Source: Candidatus Elusimicrobium euhamitermitis
GTDB lineage: Bacteria; Elusimicrobiota; Elusimicrobia; Elusimicrobiales; Elusimicrobiaceae
Direction of reading: 5' to 3'
Assembly: GCA_031254225.1 (NCBI GenBank)
Contig: JAIRUU010000092.1
Location: 1-11,626, forward strand
Length of the DNA: 11,626 nt
The position numbers were made by a program, and so were the translations under genes. The notes under the pieces were generated by a model. It did not search any database. It worked only from the letters and a program-made list of their open reading frames with translations, and was not told the DNA's origin. This document shows positions 7,341 to 11,626 of the stretch, piece after piece; the stretch's first letter is position 1; every line of letters starts with the position of its first letter.

Positions 7341-7504
7341 ATTTTCAATTTTCTCCGGCCTGAGCAAGTACTTGAGGCGAAGCGTACGGCGAGGGCCGGA
7401 AAAATTGAAAAGCGTCCAAAAGCCGAAGAAATTTTTAATTCCCTGCTAAGCGACCAGCGGGAGCGAAATAGAAGGAACGCGGAGCGCGCCGCCCGAAGGC
7501 GGCA
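7341..7504. repeat. Modular intergenic repeat, copy 2
   Basis: It starts with an imperfect inverted repeat: 7342-7360 pairs with 7394-7411, with one indel in about 19 bp. The 33-base loop contains the palindrome CAAGTACTTG and GAAGCGTACGGCGA. Then come CCGAAGAAATTTTTAA (7423-7438), GAGCGAAATAG (7461-7471), GGAACGCGGAGC (7474-7485) and the hairpin GCCGCC-CGAA-GGCGGC ending at 7502. The same blocks occur in the same order and orientation at 1-196. Both copies lie just beyond a minus-strand terminator. No protein coding is supported. Confidence 0.65.
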
Positions 7505-7510
7505 AATAAA

Positions 7511-7550
7511 AAAAAGGCCCTGCTGTCCAGCAGGGCCTTTTTTTATTTTT
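7511..7550. terminator. Strong bidirectional terminator after the thioredoxin-like lipoprotein gene
   Basis: GGCCCTGCTG (7516-7525) and CAGCAGGGCC (7528-7537) form a GC-rich stem extended by A/T pairs on both sides. T-runs follow on both strands. It lies 13 bases past the lipoprotein stop codon and should end the minus-strand operon. On the plus strand it could also stop readthrough from the rimO leader side. Confidence 0.92.
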
Positions 7551-7562
7551 AAAAACCTACGC

Positions 7563-8516
7563 TTAAGCTCCGCAGCCGCCCGCGGGAGCCGGCGCGGAAG
7601 AGGGCTGGCCAAAAAACTCAAAACCCTTAACTTTTGCGGCAAGCGAGCCAAAATCCATGACAGACTGGCCCTGCCAGACTATCGTCGGGGACGCGTTTAC
7701 GCCGAACTGCTGGGAATAAACAGCGTCTTTCTGAAGAAGTTCAAGGCCGAGTTTCCGGTTGCTTTTTACCACAGCCGCGTCAATGCCGGCTTTTTTGGCG
7801 GCGGTTTCCCAGCTGGCGTTCATATCTTTATTTCTTTCTTCAAGATATTTCCAGAATTTCGCGGGAAATTTTTCCTGTATAATAGCCTGACGTATGTCCT
7901 CTTCCACTTCGTTCGGACCGTGGAGACTCTGGAACGTTCCGTTTCCGGTATCGGTTACGATAAAGTGCACTTTGACTTTAGCGTCCGCGGGAAACTTTTT
8001 CTGGTTTTTGGCCTCAATAATTTTATTTTCGGCCATAACGCCGTACGGGCACATTGACATTACAAAAAGGTCAAGCTGGTTTTGCTGCACCGGTTTGTCC
8101 ACGTACAAACCCTGACGGGTCTGTTTTGCAAAAACTAAATAATCCCCGACGGTTTGGACATACCCCGCTTTTAAAGGATCCGCGAACGCTTTCATCATAT
8201 CGTCAGATTTTTTGATGAGGTAAAGCGGCATATAGCTCATGTCAAGGCCTGAAAATTCCGGTTTGCCTTTAGCGACGGCCGCGTCAATTTTCTGCACATT
8301 CGCTTTTGCGTCCGGAAACGTTTTCTGTATAAATTGCGTAAGCCCCTGCGTAAGCCCCGCGTCTTCCACGCCGGTACCGGGCGCGGCGGACGTTTCAACA
8401 ATTACCATGTCAAACGTTACGGGTTTCCCCTTTGCTTCTTCTTTACCACATTTGCAGCAGCCGGACGCCAGCGCAATTACCGCCGCAACGGCTATTAATA
8501 AACTTAACTTTTTCAT
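7563..8516 (-). CDS. Lipoprotein with a DsbA/thioredoxin-fold domain and single active-site cysteine
   Basis: The 317-residue product has a lipoprotein signal (LIAVAAVIALASGC, lipid on C20) followed by C21 and C23. The C-terminal half is a DsbA-like thioredoxin fold: LDLFVMSMCPYGVMAENKI (C156), SLHGPNEVEEDIRQ near 197-210, ASWETAAKKAGID, and GVNASPTIVW with the cis-Pro P277. The usual second cysteine of CxxC is absent (CPYG), as in GILT-like or single-Cys relatives. The N-terminal half (about 33-130) ends MSYMPLYLI and may be a decayed second thioredoxin-like fold. The tail GGCGA carries C315. It follows the DUF3566-like gene by 13 bases with CAGGAGAG before the ATG. A redox or disulfide-isomerase role in the periplasm is inferred. 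Confidence 0.75.
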   Translation of the reverse strand: MKKLSLLIAVAAVIALASGCCKCGKEEAKGKPVTFDMVIVETSAAPGTGVEDAGLTQGLTQFIQKTFPDAKANVQKIDAAVAKGKPEFSGLDMSYMPLYLIKKSDDMMKAFADPLKAGYVQTVGDYLVFAKQTRQGLYVDKPVQQNQLDLFVMSMCPYGVMAENKIIEAKNQKKFPADAKVKVHFIVTDTGNGTFQSLHGPNEVEEDIRQAIIQEKFPAKFWKYLEERNKDMNASWETAAKKAGIDAAVVKSNRKLGLELLQKDAVYSQQFGVNASPTIVWQGQSVMDFGSLAAKVKGFEFFGQPSSAPAPAGGCGA

Positions 8517-8529
8517 TTCAACTCTCCTG

Positions 8530-8802
8530 TTATTTTACGTCTTCCAAATCCAGTTTCAGGCCTTTCATTCCGACGGAGCATAGAAAATTATAAACAAAAG
8601 CGCCTATTACCGCGCATATCATGATTATTAAAGTTCTTACTATAGCTATAAAAACGGCCTGCATAAGAACGTTAAAAAACGGGCTGTCTGACGGCGTAAA
8701 AATAGCGGACAGGCTGCTTATAATCATTATTATAAAAACTCCTACCGGAAACGCGGAAGTAAGCAGCGACACTATACTTATTTTTTTAATTTCTATTCTC
8801 AT
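8530..8802 (-). CDS. Small two-TM membrane protein, DUF3566-like
   Basis: This 90-residue protein starts MRIEIKKISIVSLL and has two long hydrophobic segments (about 10-34 and 48-75). It ends in a conserved-looking LKLDLEDVK after a glycine-rich turn. The MxxEIKKIS opening, the two membrane passes and the acidic beta-like tail match the pattern of DUF3566 proteins, whose function is unknown. AGGAG lies six bases before the ATG. It sits 39 bases after the sensor gene and 13 bases before the lipoprotein gene, so it belongs to the same operon and may be a membrane partner of one of them. Confidence 0.7.
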   Translation of the reverse strand: MRIEIKKISIVSLLTSAFPVGVFIIMIISSLSAIFTPSDSPFFNVLMQAVFIAIVRTLIIMICAVIGAFVYNFLCSVGMKGLKLDLEDVK

Positions 8803-8841
8803 AATTTTCTCCTAAATCTACTTTCCACTATATTACCTTTT

Positions 8842-9948
8842 TTATTTCTCTGGCTCAAGGACTATCATTGTTCTCAGTTCCCCGTCCTGCGCGGGCAGCT
8901 GAACGGCTTTAATCACGTATTTGGTGTCCCCGACGGAAGTCTCGCCTTTAAAAACTTTGCCCGGCGTGTCCATGGCTTTGCCTATTATAGTAATAACTTC
9001 GGACTGCTGGCCGTCAAAAATATCCAGCAAATGCAGCGGGCCGTCCTTTTTAACGTTTATCTCAAAGTTGGCAAACATAATATTGTTGTCGCTGTCCACT
9101 ACGACGGCGCGCGAGCCTTTTGATATTGCCACCGCGAGCAGAGCCTTCCACCAAAGCTGCTCGGTTTCCTCTTTCTTTTTGGACTGCGCTTCCATGCCTT
9201 TAAATTCTTTTTTAACGCGCGACAAAAACCCCGACACTGACTCCGCCACGCCGCCTATTTCGTCGTTGCGTTCTTTATAATTAAGCTTTAAGTCTTTAAG
9301 CGAAATTGAATCCACCGCGTTTGACAGTCCGTTAAGCGGGCTGACTACTTTAACATAAATAAATATGTATAAAATTATGCCCATGATAATAAACACTACT
9401 ATGCAGCTGACCGCGTAACCCACCATAGCCCTGGCTATAAGCTCTTTGGCGGACTGGCGCGAAATCTGCAGGTTAACTATGCCCACAACTTCGTCCTGCG
9501 CGCCGCGAAGCGGAAAAGCCATATCATAATACATGCCGCTGCCGTACATGACGACCTTTGGCATCTGCTTCATATAAGTCTGGGCGACGGCGTTTGTCGC
9601 AAACACGTCTTCGGCGCGGGCGTCGTCGTAACTTTTGCCGATATAATCCCCCGTTTTATGCCAGCGTATGGACGCGTTTCTGTTCAAATATATAATGCTC
9701 TGTATTCTGTCGTCGGAGCGGACCCAGTTGTTCATCATTTCGGTTTCGCTGAAAGTTACCTGCGGTCTATTGGCCGCCAGCGCCGTGACCATGACCGGCA
9801 CGCGGGCGCGCACTTCTTCCGCTATTTCCTGCTGAAGTTTTTCGCCGAAGATAAAAACATAGTTATTAAAGAAAAATATGCCGCCGACTATAGCTACGTA
9901 AAGCGCCGTCGCCGCGTAAGCCACAAACCATTTTAAGCTGAGCCTCAT
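8842..9948 (-). CDS. Membrane sensor with Cache-like, HAMP and PAS domains, no output domain
   Basis: The 368 residues run TM1 (about 8-30), a periplasmic ligand-sensor domain (35-165, with IQSIIYLNRNASIRWH and a PLRGAQDEVVGIVNLQIS ending typical of single Cache folds), TM2 (about 174-198), HAMP (199-250) with VVSPLNGLSNAVDSIS and DEIGGVAES, a short coiled stretch, and a PAS-like domain (278-366, VVVDSDNNIMFAN). No kinase, cyclase or chemoreceptor signalling domain follows, so it must act through a partner or be a remnant. The ATG at 9948 is only two bases from an inserted palindromic element and has no Shine-Dalgarno nearby. Later ATGs would remove TM1, so this start is kept. Confidence 0.75.
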   Translation of the reverse strand: MRLSLKWFVAYAATALYVAIVGGIFFFNNYVFIFGEKLQQEIAEEVRARVPVMVTALAANRPQVTFSETEMMNNWVRSDDRIQSIIYLNRNASIRWHKTGDYIGKSYDDARAEDVFATNAVAQTYMKQMPKVVMYGSGMYYDMAFPLRGAQDEVVGIVNLQISRQSAKELIARAMVGYAVSCIVVFIIMGIILYIFIYVKVVSPLNGLSNAVDSISLKDLKLNYKERNDEIGGVAESVSGFLSRVKKEFKGMEAQSKKKEETEQLWWKALLAVAISKGSRAVVVDSDNNIMFANFEINVKKDGPLHLLDIFDGQQSEVITIIGKAMDTPGKVFKGETSVGDTKYVIKAVQLPAQDGELRTMIVLEPEK

Positions 9949-9950
9949 TA

Positions 9951-10142
9951 TAGGGCGTGTTGACGCCGTTAAAGCGCCTGCGTTGATCCCTTCGGGCTCA
10001 ACCCAAAGGGCCGCACTCCTTTTTTGTAAATTTCCATTTTTTTACTCCTAAGATAGGGCAGGGCTATCATCGTCGTAAAAAAATGGAAATTTACGAAAAA
10101 ATGATAGCGGCGCAGACGTTTTAACGGCGTCAACACGCCCTA
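9951..10142. mobile_element. MITE-like palindromic element, copy 1, with TA flanks
   Basis: A 188-bp element starts GGGCGTGTTGACGCCG and ends with its complement, flanked on both sides by TA. Terminal arms 9951-9982 and 10111-10142 match at 30 of 32 positions. Inside, 10020-10045 and 10075-10100 form a second stem (25 of 26, the mismatch a G-T wobble). Its apex contains a third hairpin GATAG/CTATC, and a small TTGA-CCC/GGG-TCAA hairpin sits at 9982-10002. There is no transposase, so it would be non-autonomous. TA duplication and this end type are seen in IS630/Tc1 and some IS5-group elements; the family is inferred. It lies exactly between the TPR and sensor genes. Confidence 0.75.
9969..10037 (-). 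CDS. Putative 22-residue ORF inside palindromic element copy 1
   Basis: On the minus strand AGGAG (10045-10049) is followed after seven bases by ATG and 22 codons. The peptide starts MEIYKKGVRPFGLS and ends GSTQAL, with TAA inside the terminal repeat. The ATG lies in the inner stem and the AGGAG at the edge of its apical loop. Copy 2 repeats the first 14 residues. The opposite strand mirrors this in part (MEIY start, TAA in the other arm, 10083-10124) but without a Shine-Dalgarno, so part of the coding look follows from palindromy. Translation is unproven; it could also be a leader peptide for the sensor. Confidence 0.3.
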   Translation of the reverse strand: MEIYKKGVRPFGLSPKGSTQAL

Positions 10143-11435
10143 CCTCCACTCTAAAATCTCCTGCACGCGTCTAAGACCCTGCTCCGCCTCGGTGTTGCCC
10201 GGGTCAAGCTGTTTGGCGCTGGTCCACTCTTTACGGGCGGTTTCATAATCTTCGTCGTTAAAAGCTTTTATGCCTCTCTGGTAAGCTTCCTGCGAAAGGC
10301 GTTTGTTCTCCTCCGACACGCGGCCGGAATCAACCGTCGGCAGCGTTGTCTGGAAAGTAGCCTGCTCAGTGGGCGGCGTAAAACCCGCGCCGTATCCTTC
10401 GCTGCCGCTGCCTGCGGCGGAAGAGGACGATGAAGTCGTTTTTGTCGTTGACGGCGGGGGCGCATTTTTGGCCGCGCGCGCTTTCTTTATTGCGGCGTCA
10501 AGCGTGCCGCTGTCATAACCCCAGTTTTTGGCTTCCTGCCAGTTGGCCACGGCATTGTCATAACGCCCCGCGGAATAAGCTTTATTGCCGGAACTGACGT
10601 AACCCTGCCCTATTTCAGTCCTGAGCTGCGCGGAAAATTTGGCCGCTTTAGGTTCGCCCGGCTGTATTTTTAAAGCTTTCTGGAAAGAATCGTACGACGC
10701 GAGAAGCTTTCCGTTTGTATAATTTTCCACGCCGTCTTTCATGGCGGCCTGCAGGTCCGCGTCCTTAACCTGTTTTTCCGCCTTTGTGATTTTTGAGACG
10801 AGCGCGCCGTCATCTTTCCTTATAAGCAGCGCGTTATACCACTGGTCCAGAGCTTTATTATAATCCTGCTGGGAATAAGCGGAGTCGCCGCGGCGGTCAT
10901 ACTCCGTGGCTATTTCTTTGTCAATTTTGGCAATCTGGTTCCTGGCTTCCTGGTCCGTCGGGCGTATGGCAAGAACTTCCTGGTATTTGCGCTGCGCTTC
11001 TATAAGTCTGCCGGACGAATATAAAGTCTGCCCGTCGGTCTTTTTGGCTGAAATAATTTCCGCTTCGCTTACGGTGCCGTAGGTGCCCATGCGGTGCGCC
11101 TGGTCGGCGAGAGTGCGGGCGTTTTTAAATTCCGGGTCCACCGCCAAAATAGATTCCGCCAGCTCCTGCGCTCTCTGAAAATCCCCTCTTCTGTAAAACA
11201 AAAAAGCGTTTTCATAAACTATGCCGAGAGTATAATTTTGTATTCTCTGTTTTTCAAGCTGTATGGTGGAAAGATATTGTTTTTTATCTTCCACTTTGTT
11301 CATGGTGCCCATAGAAAACTTTGAAAGGTCAAGCATCATGCCCGACTCTTTGCCGCGCGTCCTGATACGGTCCTGACAAAAAGCTGAAACGGTTAAAAAA
11401 GCCGCCATAACAATTATTAATATTTTTTTATTCAT
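10140..11435 (-). CDS. Exported TPR-repeat protein
   Basis: The 431-residue protein has a signal peptide (NKKILIIVMAAFLTVSAFC) and about six tetratricopeptide units near 74-107, 130-163, 179-212, 234-267, 275-308 and 380-413, with recurrent A-x-x-x-Y-xx-G-xYxxA patterns. A Ser/Thr/Pro/Gly-rich linker (about 325-360) separates the last unit. TPR arrays serve as protein-binding scaffolds; a periplasmic assembly or secretion role is inferred, with no specific partner visible. It is the first gene of the minus-strand group. Its stop codon TAG is made of the TA target plus the first G of palindromic element copy 1, so its present C-terminus was set by that insertion. Start support is weak: only TAGG six bases upstream. 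Confidence 0.85.
   Translation of the reverse strand: MNKKILIIVMAAFLTVSAFCQDRIRTRGKESGMMLDLSKFSMGTMNKVEDKKQYLSTIQLEKQRIQNYTLGIVYENAFLFYRRGDFQRAQELAESILAVDPEFKNARTLADQAHRMGTYGTVSEAEIISAKKTDGQTLYSSGRLIEAQRKYQEVLAIRPTDQEARNQIAKIDKEIATEYDRRGDSAYSQQDYNKALDQWYNALLIRKDDGALVSKITKAEKQVKDADLQAAMKDGVENYTNGKLLASYDSFQKALKIQPGEPKAAKFSAQLRTEIGQGYVSSGNKAYSAGRYDNAVANWQEAKNWGYDSGTLDAAIKKARAAKNAPPPSTTKTTSSSSSAAGSGSEGYGAGFTPPTEQATFQTTLPTVDSGRVSEENKRLSQEAYQRGIKAFNDEDYETARKEWTSAKQLDPGNTEAEQGLRRVQEILEWR
10143..10151 (-). promoter_or_regulatory. Stranded Shine-Dalgarno of the sensor gene
   Basis: The last codons of the TPR gene read GAGTGGAGG on the minus strand, a strong ribosome binding sequence. Without the palindromic element and one TA, GGAGG would lie four bases (TATA) before the sensor ATG. 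With the element present, it is about 190 bases away in linear sequence, although folding of the element would bring it back near the ATG. Confidence 0.5.
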
Positions 11436-11475
11436 AAAAAACCTAGGGCGCTTTGACGCTGTTAAAACGCCTGCG

Positions 11476-11577
11476 TTGAGTCAATTTTCATAAATTTTAC
11501 TTTTTCTTTTGCATGCGGGCATAGCATTGAGCTATGTCCCAGCAAAAAAAATGTAAAATTTATGAAAATTGACTCAA
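11476..11577. repeat. Second palindrome nested inside element copy 2
   Basis: Arms 11476-11500 and 11553-11577 are perfect 25-base inverted repeats starting TTGAGTCAATTTTCAT. The central part forms further hairpins (TTTTGC/GCAAAA, and CATAG-CATTGAG-CTATG at 11520-11536). Copy 1 has only an 11-base linker between TTGA and TCAA at this point. The arm resembles the inner stem of copy 1 (GTAAATTTCCAT... versus GTCAATTTTCAT...), and the apex has the same ATAG/CTAT design, so it looks like a diverged relative of that stem. It contains a minus-strand nine-residue ORF (11462-11491, MKIDSTQAF) whose ATG is in the stem. Confidence 0.75.
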
Positions 11578-11613
11578 CCCAAAGGGCCGCACTCCTTTTT
11601 TGTAAATTTCCAT
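11560..11613 (-). CDS. Putative 17-residue ORF inside palindromic element copy 2
   Basis: The minus-strand ATG at 11613 has GAGAAG seven bases upstream at the window edge. The peptide shares MEIYKKGVRPFGLS with copy 1, then reads QFS and stops, because the nested palindrome replaces the copy 1 C-terminus. The DNA over the shared codons is also nearly identical, so conservation at peptide level cannot be separated from DNA-level repeat identity. Confidence 0.22.
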   Translation of the reverse strand: MEIYKKGVRPFGLSQFS

Positions 11614-11626
11614 TTTTTTACTTCTC

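Larger units (their letters stand above)
11444..11626. mobile_element. MITE-like palindromic element, copy 2, cut by the window end
   Basis: The left arm 11444-11475 matches copy 1 at 28 of 32 bases. After the nested module, sequence from TCAACCC to the TTTTTTTAC of the inner stem (11574-11621) is nearly identical to copy 1, in the same orientation. The right half, including the second terminal repeat, lies beyond the window. It sits eight bases upstream of the TPR start codon. The differences from copy 1 in the terminal arm indicate that the two are not a recent exact duplication. Confidence 0.7.

Noticed and set aside
7238..7651. Minus-strand open frame of about 137 codons over the intergenic repeat
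   Set aside because: It starts inside the lipoprotein gene in another frame, crosses the strong terminator and is Arg/Pro-rich low-quality sequence, typical of a shadow frame.
6828..8057. Long plus-strand open frame of about 409 codons
   Set aside because: It runs antisense through rimO, the intergenic repeat, a terminator and the lipoprotein gene, has no family motifs, and both opposing genes are clearly real.
9944..9951. TATAAT at the element-sensor junction as a promoter
   Set aside because: It overlaps the ATG, so transcription would begin inside the gene, and no -35 box lies at proper spacing.
9951..10142. Integron attC site or CRISPR-like repeat
   Set aside because: The GTTRRRY/RYYYAAC core boxes are not matched, and there are no regular spacers. 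Long symmetric arms with TA flanks fit a MITE better.

Overview
The window reads as a chromosomal fragment of a Gram-negative, double-membraned bacterium of moderate GC. Envelope genes support this: a LolC/E-type permease, a signal-peptide beta-barrel porin ending in Phe, SH3b and TPR export proteins, and a lipoprotein. The gene mix and AT-rich spacers resemble Elusimicrobiota (Elusimicrobium-like), but that placement is inference, with no rRNA or marker to fix it.

Left part: 222-3147 on the minus strand is a tight operon, NifU-like Fe-S scaffold > PHP phosphoesterase > glycerophosphodiester phosphodiesterase > LolC/E permease. Two of its junctions are ATGA overlaps, and a hairpin terminator follows at 190-220. 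It diverges, across a palindromic AT-rich promoter region, from plus-strand genes at 3198-4692: a short, divergent PduO-type adenosyltransferase, an SH3b protein and a free-standing CcmI/CycH C-terminal-like domain. A good terminator follows at 4709-4740, then a BBP2/OmpL-like porin (4768-5925) whose 3' end overlaps convergent rimO (5909-7204, minus).

Right part: 7563-11435 on the minus strand is a second co-directional group, TPR protein > HAMP/PAS membrane sensor with no output domain > small DUF3566-like membrane protein > thioredoxin-fold lipoprotein, ending in a strong terminator at 7511-7550. The products look like an envelope-associated sensing and redox set, but no specific pathway can be named.

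Repeats are the most unusual content. A family of long palindromes occurs twice in the same orientation (9951-10142 and 11444 to the window end), directly upstream of the sensor and TPR start codons. Copy 1 has 32-bp terminal inverted repeats flanked by TA, and an inner 26-bp stem holding an ATG preceded by AGGAG. Copy 2 carries a second palindrome nested at TTGA/TCAA. Both encode a short peptide beginning MEIYKKGVRPFGLS. Copy 1 forms the stop codon of the TPR gene and separates the sensor ATG from a likely ancestral Shine-Dalgarno sequence. A different, modular repeat family lies just past the ends of two minus-strand transcription units (1-196 and 7341-7504). No transposase, tRNA, rRNA or CRISPR array was seen.
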